Assembly: GCF_000285535.1 (NCBI RefSeq)
Contig: NZ_HE610989.1
Coordinates: 248,960-312,959, forward strand
DNA length: 64,000 bases
DNA from: Bacillus timonensis
GTDB taxonomy: Bacteria; Bacillota; Bacilli; Bacillales; Bacillaceae_L
Direction of reading: 5' to 3'
Shown here: piece by piece, positions 56,211 through 64,000 of the stretch
Numbering within the stretch: the stretch's first letter is position 1
Layout of the letters: every line of letters begins with the position of its first letter
Program-made: the position numbers and the translations under genes
Notes under the pieces: generated by a model
What the model saw: only the letters and a program-made list of their open reading frames with translations
Told to the model about the DNA's origin: nothing
The model's database searches: none

Positions 56211-57320
56211 CTATTTTAAAACTGGGGTTTGAAGCGGCTTTCCAGGATATTCTTTCTCCTGCTCTTCCCCTCGTAGCACACGCAAAGCACCTTCTGCCAA
56301 TGCTCGTAATTCATTTTCACCTGGCTGGATAATGACATCCGCAATCCAATTTACATGGTTAGAAATTTCGGATATAAATTCATTTCCATACGCTAATCCA
56401 CCGGTTAAAATGATGGCATCTACACGTCCAGACAGGACTGCGCTGGCGGCTCCTATTTCTTTGGCAATTTGATATGCCATCGCCTTGTAGACTAATTTTG
56501 CTTTTTCGTCCCCTTTTTCAATCATTTTTTCGACTTCTACAGCGTTATTCGTCCCAAGGTAACCGACTAAACCACCTTGGCCGACAAGTTTTTTCATGAT
56601 TTCTTCTCGAAAATATTGACCAGAAAAACAAAGATCAATTAAGTCCCCTGCAGGAACTGTCCCAGCACGCTCTGGGCTAAATGGTCCGTCACCATGCAAC
56701 CCATTATTTACATCCACAACCTTCCCATGTTTATGGACACCGACAGTTATTCCACCGCCCATATGGGTGACAATTAAATTTAATTCTTCATAGGTTTTCC
56801 CTAGATTCTTCGCAACTCTTCTCGCAACTGCCTTTTGATTAAGTGCATGAAAAACGCTCTTTCTCTCAATCAGTTGAAATCCTGAAATTCTTGCGATAGG
56901 TTCAAGTTCATCAACAACGACGGGATCAACTATATATGGCGGAATATTTAACCCAGATGCAATTTCATATGCTAAAATACCTCCGAGGTTTGAAGCATGC
57001 TGTCCAGCATATCCAATCCGTAAATCATGAAGCATCTCATCATTTACCTTGTAGGTTCCACCTTGGATCGGTTTTAATAACCCTCCCCTACCACAAACGG
57101 CACTTAGTTTTGAAATATTAATACCTTCATTATCTAAGTTTTGCAGAATCGTTGTTTTTCGGAAATCATATTGATCAATGATATTTTCAAAAGCTTCTAG
57201 TTCTCTTCGTTCATGTCTAATCGTCTTCTCAAAAACAGAACGTTCATTATCATAAACACCAATTTTCGTTGAGGTTGATCCTGGATTGATAACGAGAATT
57301 CGATATTCTTTGTCCTGCAA
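56211..57320 (-). CDS. buk: Butyrate kinase
   Basis: This 369-residue ASKHA-family kinase has [16 protein letters not shown] at the start (phosphate 1), [19 protein letters not shown] (near 168-186), and [16 protein letters not shown] (near 298). It makes ATP from acyl phosphates supplied by Ptb, recovering energy from branched acyl-CoAs. It starts with TTG at 57320, with GGAGG 9 nt before. A 244-bp gap separates it from bcd, longer than expected for this operon. Confidence 0.94.
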   Translation of the reverse strand: MQDKEYRILVINPGSTSTKIGVYDNERSVFEKTIRHERRELEAFENIIDQYDFRKTTILQNLDNEGINISKLSAVCGRGGLLKPIQGGTYKVNDEMLHDLRIGYAGQHASNLGGILAYEIASGLNIPPYIVDPVVVDELEPIARISGFQLIERKSVFHALNQKAVARRVAKNLGKTYEELNLIVTHMGGGITVGVHKHGKVVDVNNGLHGDGPFSPERAGTVPAGDLIDLCFSGQYFREEIMKKLVGQGGLVGYLGTNNAVEVEKMIEKGDEKAKLVYKAMAYQIAKEIGAASAVLSGRVDAIILTGGLAYGNEFISEISNHVNWIADVIIQPGENELRALAEGALRVLRGEEQEKEYPGKPLQTPVLK

Positions 57321-57564
57321 TATTGAAACCTCCAGTGCTTGTAGGCAGTGTTTCTTTTGCTGAATGATTGTTGCATCAAATTAAAAGGTAAAAAGGAGGA
57401 AAAGCTTTGCCCATGCCTTCCCTCGAATTGACCTAGTTTTTATGGCTAGCTCAAGGCAACATCGAATATTTGGTCCAAGCTAATCGCTTCGGAAGGTAAA
57501 ATGCATCTTCTGTCAGCGCTACTCTTATGCTTGTCGCCAATAAACCTGGTGCCTTACGCTATTG
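57321..57564. other. Unusually long gap inside the bkd operon
   Basis: About 240 bp lie between bcd and buk on the same strand, where B. subtilis has close spacing. I see no coding frame with a ribosome site on either strand and no clear hairpin with a U-tract. Its base make-up is less AT-rich than most spacers here. It could be a remnant or a regulatory spacer. Confidence 0.5.
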
Positions 57565-58662
57565 CTATTTTCTGCGACTTAAAATGTGATGCCCATTTTG
57601 TAAAAATTGGCTACGAGAACTTCTCATTTTTTCAATTCGTTCTTCTGCCAAGCGATCTGCAGCCTGATAAGTTGGAATTCCATCTCTTTTCGCGATTTCA
57701 ATTACCTTTTCAATTGTGTCATAAAGCGACTCAACTTTCTTAAGTGCGCGCTCTTGATTGTAGCCGTATAGTTCATCAGCAACGTTGATAACTCCGCCAG
57801 CATTAATAACATAGTCAGGAGCATAGACAATTCCTAATTCATGAATGATATCACCATGACGCGGCTCTTTTAATTGATTATTTGCTGAACCTGCAATGAC
57901 CTTTGCTTTTAATTGTGGGATTGTTTCATCATTTACTGTTGCACCAAGTGCACAAGGTGCATAAATATCACATTCCACACCATAAATATCATTAGGGTCT
58001 ACAGCCTTTGCACCAAAATCGTTAACGGCACGATTAACAGCGTCCTTGTTGATATCTGTTACGATTAAATTCGCTCCTTCTTCATGAAGGTATTTACAAA
58101 GTGTATACGCCACATTTCCAACACCTTGAACAGCCACAGTCTTTCCTTCAAGCGAGTCGGAACCAAATGCTTCTTTTGCTGCAGCCTTCATACCACGGTA
58201 TACTCCAAAAGCTGTTACTGGTGATGGGTTACCTGATGAACCAAATGTTGGAGAGATACCAGTAACAAAATCGGTTTCTTCATGAATAATGTCCATATCC
58301 GCTACTGTTGTCCCTACATCTTCAGCTGTTATATAACGTCCGTTTAGGCCTTGAATATAACGTCCAAATGCACGAAACATTTCTTCATTTTTATCTTTAC
58401 GAGGGTCACCGATAATAACGGTTTTACCTCCTCCAAGATTTAAGCCTGCTGCCGCATTTTTGTATGTCATTCCTCTAGCTAGTCTGAGTGCATCCTCAAT
58501 TGCGGCTTCTTCAGAAGCGTATGTCCACATACGTGTACCACCAAGTGCTGGTCCTAAGGTTGTATCATGTATCGCGATAATCGCCTTTAATCCAGATTGT
58601 TTATCCTGACAAAATACCAATTGCTCATAATCATATTTTTCCATATAACTAAAGATTTCCAT
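57565..58662 (-). CDS. bcd: Leucine dehydrogenase
   Basis: This 365-residue enzyme deaminates leucine, isoleucine and valine to their 2-oxo acids with NAD+. It shows [10 protein letters not shown], the catalytic Lys region [20 protein letters not shown] (near 68-87) and the NAD motif [17 protein letters not shown] (near 175). It is almost the same as the B. subtilis protein along its length. AGGAGG is before ATG 58662. It feeds the bkd complex in the same operon. Confidence 0.96.
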   Translation of the reverse strand: MEIFSYMEKYDYEQLVFCQDKQSGLKAIIAIHDTTLGPALGGTRMWTYASEEAAIEDALRLARGMTYKNAAAGLNLGGGKTVIIGDPRKDKNEEMFRAFGRYIQGLNGRYITAEDVGTTVADMDIIHEETDFVTGISPTFGSSGNPSPVTAFGVYRGMKAAAKEAFGSDSLEGKTVAVQGVGNVAYTLCKYLHEEGANLIVTDINKDAVNRAVNDFGAKAVDPNDIYGVECDIYAPCALGATVNDETIPQLKAKVIAGSANNQLKEPRHGDIIHELGIVYAPDYVINAGGVINVADELYGYNQERALKKVESLYDTIEKVIEIAKRDGIPTYQAADRLAEERIEKMRSSRSQFLQNGHHILSRRK

Positions 58663-58695
58663 GTGTATGTTCCTCCTAAGATTGACTAAACTTGA

Positions 58696-59601
58696 TTATC
58701 TATTGACAGAGCATACTGCCAAAGCTATTGAATATAATTTACTTTTTGCTGAATCGGCCCTGGAAGTTAAGACAATCGGTGCACGAGCTCCCCCAATCAC
58801 AGCCCCTACTTCCGCCTTTGCAAAATAAACTAAAGATTTATATAATGCATTTCCAACTTCAATCGTTGGAACAAGCAAGATATCAGCCTGTCCAGCCACT
58901 GCACTTGTGATTCCTTTGTGTTCTGCTGCAAGGATTGAAATTGCATTATCAAGCGCTAATGGCCCATCGACAATACAATTTTGAATTTGCCCACGATGAT
59001 TCATTTGGGTTAAAACAGCTGCATCTAATGTTGCTTGCATTGCTGGATTCACCATTTCAACAGCTGCAATGGGTGCTACTTTTGGTAAGGGTATACCAAT
59101 TGATGTTGCAACCGTTACAGCATTATTTAAGATTTGCACCTTCTCCTGAAGCCCTGGAGCTATGTTCATTGCTGCATCTGTAACAATTACGTAGCGGTCA
59201 TAATCAGGTACTTCAAAAACAGCAACGTGTGATAAAACATTTCCTGTTCGTAGTCCATATTCTTTATTCAATACCGCTTTAAGAATAGTTGATGTCGGAA
59301 TGTTCCCTTTCATTAAAACATCAGCTTTACCATCATGAACTGCTTTTACAGCATCCACTGCTGCTTTTTCAACCGAAGATGTATTTACGACAACTAGTGA
59401 TTCATATTCTGTTGTATTGCCCCCATTTCTTGAAAGGATTTTTTCAATTTTTTCTTGATTCCCAAACAACAAAAAACGGGCAAGCTTGTGATCAACAGCT
59501 TCAACAACTGCTTCAAGTACTTCTTCATCCTCTGCTGCTGCAACTGCAACGGTAACTGGTGATTTTCTCGTAGCATTTTTGATAAGATTTGTTAGTTTCA
59601 T
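58696..59601 (-). CDS. ptb: Phosphate butyryltransferase
   Basis: This 301-residue protein turns acyl-CoA into acyl-phosphate, paired with butyrate kinase. It has ADVLMKGNIPTSTILKAVL (near 97-115), GNVLSHVAVFEVP and VLLTSRADSAKSKLYSIALA-type end (near 280-297; here IVLTSRADSAKSKLYSIA). It is first in the bkd operon. A sigma-54 promoter lies 54-72 bp upstream of the start. Confidence 0.95.
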   Translation of the reverse strand: MKLTNLIKNATRKSPVTVAVAAAEDEEVLEAVVEAVDHKLARFLLFGNQEKIEKILSRNGGNTTEYESLVVVNTSSVEKAAVDAVKAVHDGKADVLMKGNIPTSTILKAVLNKEYGLRTGNVLSHVAVFEVPDYDRYVIVTDAAMNIAPGLQEKVQILNNAVTVATSIGIPLPKVAPIAAVEMVNPAMQATLDAAVLTQMNHRGQIQNCIVDGPLALDNAISILAAEHKGITSAVAGQADILLVPTIEVGNALYKSLVYFAKAEVGAVIGGARAPIVLTSRADSAKSKLYSIALAVCSVNR

Positions 59602-59654
59602 TAGGCTACCTTCTTTTCAATCAAAATTCCCCTTTGTTTTTTGCACTTTATTAA

Positions 59655-59673
59655 TATGCAAAAATCATGCCAA
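59655..59673 (-). promoter_or_regulatory. Sigma-54 promoter of the bkd operon
   Basis: On the minus strand TTGGCATGATTTTTGCATA shows GG-N10-GC, the -24/-12 pattern of sigma-54 (consensus TGGCAC-N5-TTGCA, one mismatch). Initiation near 59645 precedes ptb. It fits control by BkdR and SigL as in B. subtilis. Confidence 0.9.
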
Positions 59674-59735
59674 CAAAAAATATTTTGTAAGCGCTTCACT
59701 TTATTAACTTTACCCAAAATTTCCTCTGCAGCTTT

Positions 59736-59750
59736 TTGCACAGTTTGCAA
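59736..59750. promoter_or_regulatory. Candidate BkdR upstream activating site
   Basis: TTGCACAGTTTGCAA is an inverted repeat TTGCA-N5-TGCAA, 63 bp upstream of the sigma-54 -24 element. Related TTGC...TGCAA arms lie at 59755-59773. Similar half-sites appear upstream of bkdR (61553-61567). Confidence 0.6.
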
Positions 59751-59763
59751 GAAATTGCGTGCC

Positions 59764-61485
59764 TTAATTTGCAAGGTTATATTTTTCCAGCTTATAATAC
59801 AGGCTTCTTAGTGATATCCCCAATGATTTGGCAGCTGCCGTTTTATTTCCACCATTTAAAAGTAATACTTCAGCGATTACCTTCGCCTCGAATTTTTCCA
59901 CTAAATCTGATAAAGGGACGTCCTTAATTTCAGATTCGGATAATGTTTGTTTCACAGGGGCTTTTTCACCCGTACTATGTAATGGTTGAATATGTTTAAC
60001 ATCAATTAGTCTTTCCTGATAATTCATAAAGATTACAGCTCTGCCTAGGACATTTTCAAGCTCCCTTACGTTACCAGGCCAATTATATTCATACAAATAA
60101 TCGATAGCTTCTTCTGTTAGTCCCTCGACATTCCGTCCGTAATCCTGATTAATTTTATGAAGCAGATGCCCTGCTAATGGTTTAATATCTTGTTTCCTCA
60201 TCCGGAGAGATGGAATGTAAATGGGGATTTTATTTAATCGATAATAAAGATCCTCTCTAAAAGTTCCATTTCCAATTCCTTTTTCTAAATTAACATTTGT
60301 TGCAGCTATGATTCTTACATCAATCGGAATTGTCTTAGTTCCACCCACCCGAACAATTTCTCGTTCTTGCAGAACCCTTAGTAATTTGGCTTGGGTATTT
60401 AATGACATCTCCCCAATTTCATCTAAGAATATACTTCCATTATTCGCTTCCTCAAAGATGCCGCGTTTGCCACCACGCTTTGCTCCCGAAAAGGCGCCCT
60501 CTTCATATCCAAATAGTTCACTTTCTAAAAGTGATTCTGAAATAGCCGCGCAATTCACACGAACAAACTTATTAAATTTCCGTTTACTTTCATTATGTAT
60601 CGCATGGGCAAACAATTCTTTACCGGTCCCCGATTCACCTCTAAGTAAAACCGTTGCAGGTGTTTTTGCACCAAGTTTTGCTTGTTCGATTGCAAATTCC
60701 ATTTCTTCTGAAGAACCAATAATATCATCGAACGTATATTTCGCTTCAAGTGACCGGATGATATGTCTTGCTCTATTTAATTCGGACGTAAGTTGACTAA
60801 TTTCAGATACATCATGGATGACACCAACACTACCTTTTAGCTTTCCATCCACAATTACTGGAGCAACATTAACAATCACATCTTTTTCATGAGGGCCGAC
60901 TTTCATCCGTGCACCTCTAACAGGTCTTCTAGTTTTCAATACCTGCATATGCATGCTTTCACCTTCTGAAATATCCGCATTTGCAGGTTTTCCGATAACT
61001 TGTTCCTTTTCAAGTCCGGTAATTCGAGTGTACGCACGATTTATTAAAATACCTTTTCCATCCTCATCAACTACAGAGATCGCTTCATCAGAAGATTGAA
61101 TGATTGCTTCAAGCATTGTTTGTATCTCTTTTAAATTTGTGATTTCTGCAGCTAAATCTACAACTTCAGTAATATCTTTAAATACAGCAAATGCACCTAA
61201 TAGCATTCCCGATTCATTAATCATCGGAATTCGGGTTGTAATGATTTTTCGTCCGTTTTTCAGAACAAATTCCTGGTTTACTTCAACAGCCCTTGTCCTT
61301 AAAATTTCAGGTAATCTACTTTCAGGAATACATTCATATATATGCTTTCCAACTGCATCTTCCTTCGCGACTCCAATCATCCTAGACGCACTGTTGTTTA
61401 GTAAGATGACTTGGCTATTAATATCAATGACAATCATTCCATCATGGGTTGAATCTAAAATCAAATCTACCATAACCTTCTGCAT
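59764..61485 (-). CDS. bkdR: Sigma-54-dependent activator BkdR
   Basis: This protein of about 573 residues has two PAS domains (about 5-110 and 125-230), an AAA+ sigma-54 activation domain (Walker [22 protein letters not shown] loop near residue 330, Walker [12 protein letters not shown]) and a Fis-type helix-turn-helix at the end ([20 protein letters not shown]). The loop reads GAFSGA in place of the usual GAFTGA. It activates the bkd operon from the upstream repeats. It is shorter than B. subtilis BkdR (692 residues). Start is uncertain between TTG 61491 and ATG 61485; GGAGG is upstream of both. Confidence 0.92.
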   Translation of the reverse strand: MQKVMVDLILDSTHDGMIVIDINSQVILLNNSASRMIGVAKEDAVGKHIYECIPESRLPEILRTRAVEVNQEFVLKNGRKIITTRIPMINESGMLLGAFAVFKDITEVVDLAAEITNLKEIQTMLEAIIQSSDEAISVVDEDGKGILINRAYTRITGLEKEQVIGKPANADISEGESMHMQVLKTRRPVRGARMKVGPHEKDVIVNVAPVIVDGKLKGSVGVIHDVSEISQLTSELNRARHIIRSLEAKYTFDDIIGSSEEMEFAIEQAKLGAKTPATVLLRGESGTGKELFAHAIHNESKRKFNKFVRVNCAAISESLLESELFGYEEGAFSGAKRGGKRGIFEEANNGSIFLDEIGEMSLNTQAKLLRVLQEREIVRVGGTKTIPIDVRIIAATNVNLEKGIGNGTFREDLYYRLNKIPIYIPSLRMRKQDIKPLAGHLLHKINQDYGRNVEGLTEEAIDYLYEYNWPGNVRELENVLGRAVIFMNYQERLIDVKHIQPLHSTGEKAPVKQTLSESEIKDVPLSDLVEKFEAKVIAEVLLLNGGNKTAAAKSLGISLRSLYYKLEKYNLAN

Positions 61486-61497
61486 AACCAATGTCAC

Positions 61498-61659
61498 CTC
61501 CCTATTGATAACGTAGGATTTTGCAATATTTTACACACCTCTAAAGTTTCTTTTGCAAAAAAATGCACACCTTTATAATAACCCGAAACCTCCTTCTTGA
61601 CAAATTTTATTAATGGCTTAAATTAATAATAGGTAGTCTTATTTGAAAGGAATTCAATT
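61498..61659. promoter_or_regulatory. Divergent bkdR/yqzF control region
   Basis: This 160-bp region holds promoters for the two divergent genes. It contains TTGCA half-sites, notably TTGCA...TGCA at 61553-61567, like those at the bkd operon, so BkdR may control its own gene. Promoter hexamers are not fully clear. Confidence 0.45.
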
Positions 61660-61923
61660 ATGCAGCGTATACTTGCTCTAATCGTGCTTTTAATACCTGG
61701 AATTATTGCAGGGGTTGGAATTAAATTTATGAGGGATATGTTTTTTGGTGTGTTGCACAGTCCAATTCCTTCCTTAATGTTACAATTTATCATTGGTCTC
61801 ATTTTCTTTATTGCTGGTCTTTCCTTTATCGGAGGATTTATTCTCCACCGTGACCGTAAAAGAAACAAAGTTCAAGAAAAATTTCAAAATGATAGCTCTC
61901 CAACGGGAGAGCAAAATAAATAA
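61660..61923 (+). CDS. yqzF: YqzF-like membrane protein (DUF2627)
   Basis: This 87-residue protein has two hydrophobic helices (about 4-22 and 40-66), a short basic loop (HRDRKRNK) and a polar tail. This is the DUF2627/YqzF family of bacilli, found beside bkdR in B. subtilis too. AAAGGAA precedes the ATG. No function is known. Confidence 0.88.
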   Translation: MQRILALIVLLIPGIIAGVGIKFMRDMFFGVLHSPIPSLMLQFIIGLIFFIAGLSFIGGFILHRDRKRNKVQEKFQNDSSPTGEQNK

Positions 61924-61948
61924 TCCTGCTTTTAGCAGGATTATTTTC
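61918..61948. terminator. Bidirectional terminator of yqzF and yqiK
   Basis: The stem AAATAATCCTGC/GCAGGATTATTTT with A and T tails on both sides lies between the convergent genes yqzF and yqiK and overlaps the yqzF stop codon. Confidence 0.88.
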
Positions 61949-62669
61949 TTATAGCTACGGCCTTTTTTGGATAATCTGTGATAATAGCAGTACAACCAAA
62001 ATCGATAAGTTGTTTCATTTTTTTCTCATCATTTATTGTAAATGGGCGAACCACGATATCGTTTCGTTTCGACTCCTCCACAATTTCTTTATTTATAGTC
62101 TGATGATAAGGATGAATGCCATTTACCTCAAGACGTTTTGCATAATCCCACGGTTTGTAAAGGCCTTCCATATATAATATAGCCAACTCAATTGTACTCG
62201 ATAGCTGCCTGCATTTGAGTAGACTGTAGTGATTAAAACTTGATATAACGATTCGATCTTCAAGTCCATAGTCGGTTATCATTTTAATCGTTTTTTCCTC
62301 AATCCCCTTATAGGAAACCAATCCTGTTTTAAATTCAACATTTATTAGCATCTGGTTCGACTTCGCCCAGTCAAACACTTCCTCAAGGGTCGGAATTTCG
62401 CAGTTTCCATATTTCTCTTTAAACTTGTAGCTAACATCCATTTTTTTGATTTGTTTTAATGTATAATCCTTAACCCAACCTTTCTCTTTTCCATTTGTTG
62501 TTCGTTTAACGGTTTCATCATGGATGACTACAATAGCCCCATCTTTTGTCATTTGAATATCTAACTCAATACCTTCAGCACCAACCCTTGCAGCCTCTTT
62601 AAAGGATATCATTGTATTTTCTGGGTGTGTTCCGGCTGAGCCCCTATGCCCAAAAATTTTTGTTTTCAT
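61941..62669 (-). CDS. yqiK: Glycerophosphodiester phosphodiesterase
   Basis: This 242-residue cytosolic GDPD has the catalytic start IFGHRGSAGTHPENTMISF (residues 4-22), GIELDIQMTKDGAIVVIHDE with metal and catalytic His (near 34-53) and NVEFKTG (near 115). It cleaves glycerophosphodiesters to glycerol 3-phosphate and alcohols. It has no signal peptide. ATG 62669 follows AAGGAG. It takes the yqiK place next to spo0A. Confidence 0.93.
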   Translation of the reverse strand: MKTKIFGHRGSAGTHPENTMISFKEAARVGAEGIELDIQMTKDGAIVVIHDETVKRTTNGKEKGWVKDYTLKQIKKMDVSYKFKEKYGNCEIPTLEEVFDWAKSNQMLINVEFKTGLVSYKGIEEKTIKMITDYGLEDRIVISSFNHYSLLKCRQLSSTIELAILYMEGLYKPWDYAKRLEVNGIHPYHQTINKEIVEESKRNDIVVRPFTINDEKKMKQLIDFGCTAIITDYPKKAVAIRK

Positions 62670-62770
62670 GCTTGATATTCTCCTTTTTTTGGTATATTTC
62701 CATTATAGAGTAATTTTATTATAGGGAAAAAGAAATATGAGAGCAGTTGAAAATTTCAGTAACAAATCAT

Positions 62771-62808
62771 AAAAAAACACCCTTTTCACTTTGAAAACGG
62801 TGTTTTTC
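62771..62808 (-). terminator. Terminator of spo0A
   Basis: A stem (AACACC and CTTTTC arms against GAAAAC and GGTGTT) with A7 at 62771-62777 is placed 46 bp past the spo0A stop, with the U-tract on the minus strand. Confidence 0.85.
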
Positions 62809-62853
62809 TATTATAAGATGAGATATTTTCGATTGTAACTATTCCTTACCCTC

Positions 62854-63648
62854 TCAAGAAGCTTTGTGCTCAAGACGAAGCTTATCAGCTACCATGGCGA
62901 TGAATTCGGAATTTGTAGGTTTTGCTTTAGACATACTTACCGTATAACCAAACAGACTAGAAATAGAATCAATATTACCACGGCTCCAAGCAACTTCGAT
63001 TGCATGACGAATTGCACGCTCTACCCGGCTTGCAGTTGTATTGAACTTCTTTGCAATATCAGGATAAAGAACCTTTGTAATGGATCCTAATAATTCAATA
63101 TCATTGTATACCATTGAAATGGCTTCACGTAAATATAGATATCCTTTAATATGTGCAGGAACTCCAATTTCGTGAATAATACTTGTAATGCTCGCATCTA
63201 AATTTTTAGGTCCATTTTCTGTTTGTGATCGAACAACAGAGTTTGCTGAGTTCCGTTTAATAATAGGAGTAGCTTTCCCACTTACTTGACGAATTCGACT
63301 CGCAAGGTTTTCCATATCAAATGGCTTGAGAATAAAATATGCCGCACCTAAATCGACGGCCTTTTTCGTCACATCTTCTTGCCCAAATGCTGTTAACATG
63401 ATTACATTAGGCTGTTTTTCAAGATTAGATTCACGGAGTTTTTCTAGCACAGCTAATCCATCCAAATGAGGCATAATTATATCGAGAACGAGAACATCCG
63501 GCTGCTTTTCTTGAAGCATTGTAAGGCAATCCTGGCCATTGTATGCAACACCTAAGACTTCAATATCGTCTTGGCTAGATAAATATTCATCAAGTAAATT
63601 AACGAGTTCTCTGTTATCATCAACCACGCAAACTTTAATTTTTTTCAC
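62854..63648 (-). CDS. spo0A: Stage 0 sporulation response regulator Spo0A
   Basis: This 264-residue master regulator of sporulation has a receiver domain (about 1-120) with the acidic pocket VVDDN, phosphoacceptor Asp in [13 protein letters not shown] (near residue 55) and LTAFGQED plus ILKPFD (Lys near 108). The linker is polar, then the Spo0A-specific DNA-binding domain (about 150-264) with [18 protein letters not shown] as the recognition helix. It starts with GTG after GAGGAGG, like B. subtilis. Its upstream region has sigma-H and 0A-box features. It acts on 0A boxes TGTCGAA. Confidence 0.97.
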   Translation of the reverse strand: MKKIKVCVVDDNRELVNLLDEYLSSQDDIEVLGVAYNGQDCLTMLQEKQPDVLVLDIIMPHLDGLAVLEKLRESNLEKQPNVIMLTAFGQEDVTKKAVDLGAAYFILKPFDMENLASRIRQVSGKATPIIKRNSANSVVRSQTENGPKNLDASITSIIHEIGVPAHIKGYLYLREAISMVYNDIELLGSITKVLYPDIAKKFNTTASRVERAIRHAIEVAWSRGNIDSISSLFGYTVSMSKAKPTNSEFIAMVADKLRLEHKAS

Positions 63649-63708
63649 TCTATTTCCTCCTCAAGCTTAAATCCAGAAAATTTGTATATATTCTTTATTC
63701 TAAAGAAA

Positions 63709-63737
63709 GAATTCGACAATGCAATATAAATTCCTTT
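63709..63737 (-). promoter_or_regulatory. Sigma-H (Ps) promoter of spo0A with overlapping 0A box
   Basis: On the minus strand AAAGGAATT (63729-63737) and GTCGAATTC (63709-63717) are spaced 11 bp, matching sigma-H RNAGGAWWW-N11-12-RNNGAATWW except for the last base. The -10 overlaps a perfect 0A box TGTCGAA (63712-63718). This fits the Spo0A-controlled Ps promoter of B. subtilis. Confidence 0.85.
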
Positions 63738-63799
63738 ATTTTTTTAAAAAATAGGAAAAATTTATTGAAAAATAAATTATTCTCCATTATACTTAAGAT

Positions 63800-63806
63800 T
63801 TCGACT
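63800..63806 (-). promoter_or_regulatory. 0A box variant
   Basis: AGTCGAA on the minus strand differs by one base from TGTCGAA. It lies between TTGACG (upstream) and TATAAT, a weak sigma-A-type pair with 20-bp spacing that may be the vegetative Pv promoter. Spo0A could repress it there. Confidence 0.5.
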
Positions 63807-63841
63807 TAAAACGTCAATATTTCTTGATGAAATTTAGGTTT

Positions 63842-63848
63842 TGTCGAA
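63842..63848 (+). promoter_or_regulatory. 0A box upstream of spo0A
   Basis: TGTCGAA matches the 0A box exactly and is set 124 bp upstream of the -10-overlapping box. It could be a far activation or repression site. Confidence 0.5.
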
Positions 63849-63916
63849 AAATCTTTATACGGTTTCATTATATATTCTCATTCATCATTTGGCGATATGT
63901 TTATTCAAACAAATAG

Positions 63917-63940
63917 AAAAAAGCGAGCATTTAGCTCGCC
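63917..63940 (-). terminator. Terminator of the gene upstream of spo0A
   Basis: The stem GCGAGC/GCTCGC (63923-63928, 63934-63939) with A6 at 63917-63922 gives a U-tailed hairpin on the minus strand. The gene it ends lies beyond the window; by synteny it should be spoIVB. Confidence 0.85.
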
Positions 63941-64000
63941 TCAGACTGTTGACAAACGCTCGCATACCGCGTTGCTTGCCTCCCTCGTACGCTCATGAAG
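63941..64000. other. Window-end intergenic sequence, possible repeat
   Basis: This GC-richer segment (ACTGTTGACAAACGCTCGC onward) has no recognisable coding frame. Its style is that of intergenic repeats in bacilli. The window ends inside it, so its nature cannot be judged. Confidence 0.3.

Noticed and set aside
59690..59703. cre-like site TGTAAGCGCTTCAC upstream of ptb
   Set aside because: Only one half fits the cre consensus; the other half has several mismatches.
1..64000. CRISPR arrays, rRNA or tRNA genes, prophage or integrative elements
   Set aside because: I saw no regular direct repeats, no tRNA cloverleaf and no phage, integrase or transposase genes. This is a visual read, so a short tRNA could still be missed.

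Overview
The window looks like about 64 kb of chromosome from a low-GC, endospore-forming member of the Bacillaceae. It carries spoIIM, mciZ, spo0A with a sigma-H promoter and 0A boxes, sigma-E-like promoters, a T-box leader and strong GGAGG-type ribosome binding sites. Gene order follows the Bacillus subtilis fur-to-spo0A stretch (fur, spoIIM, yqxK, nudF, mciZ, yqkF/E/D/C/B, Y-family polymerase, yqzH, yqjQ/P, proI, namA, rnz, zwf, polymerase IV, art transporter, brxB, bkd operon, yqzF, yqiK, spo0A). It also has methylmalonyl-CoA mutase genes, which B. subtilis lacks, so it is a relative and not that species. I cannot fix the genus from sequence alone.

Layout. Positions 1-4.7 kb hold iron regulation, sporulation and small housekeeping genes. 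4.7-8.6 kb is a ketone-body/leucine-end module (CoA-transferase, thiolase, HMG-CoA lyase). 8.6-16.7 kb has an RND exporter, a hydrolase, two iron-sulfur-type proteins, a dihydroorotate-dehydrogenase-like/membrane fusion and a methyltransferase. 17-24.7 kb is accessory: acetyltransferases, a YolD/Y-polymerase SOS pair split by a mosaic repeat, a MerR-TipAS regulator, a glutathionyl-hydroquinone-reductase-like enzyme, an SDR and a metallo-hydrolase. 24.7-37.2 kb has T-box-controlled proI, an MFS exporter, a CAP-domain protein, namA, an SNF2/SWIM helicase, a nitroreductase, rnz and zwf. 37.2-45 kb has polymerase IV, a CheW-like protein, an M20 peptidase, the carboxyltransferase/epimerase pair, prli42 and an amino-acid ABC transporter. 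45-51 kb has brxB, a candidate sigma-B small RNA, meaB and mutBA. 51-61.5 kb is the sigma-54/BkdR branched-chain keto-acid operon. The end holds yqzF, yqiK and spo0A.

How the genes work together. Much of the window serves breakdown of branched-chain amino acids. Bcd and BkdAA/AB/B/LpdV turn leucine, isoleucine and valine into acyl-CoAs, and Ptb/Buk can recover ATP from these. The PccB-like subunit, Mce, MutA/MutB and MeaB take propionyl-CoA to succinyl-CoA. HMG-CoA lyase, CoA-transferase and thiolase take the leucine end product to acetyl-CoA.

Notable observations: three genes (yqkE, the SNF2 helicase and pccB) are each broken by exactly one missing base in a homopolymer, which suggests sequence error; a good sigma-B promoter followed 42 bp later by a strong terminator looks like an unannotated small RNA with C-rich seeds; mciZ and prli42 are tiny real genes; tandem LexA-like boxes precede the Y-polymerase; a GG-N10-GC sigma-54 promoter and TTGCA inverted repeats precede ptb; and the DHODH-like protein carries a duplicated membrane domain with a paired AHDR motif.
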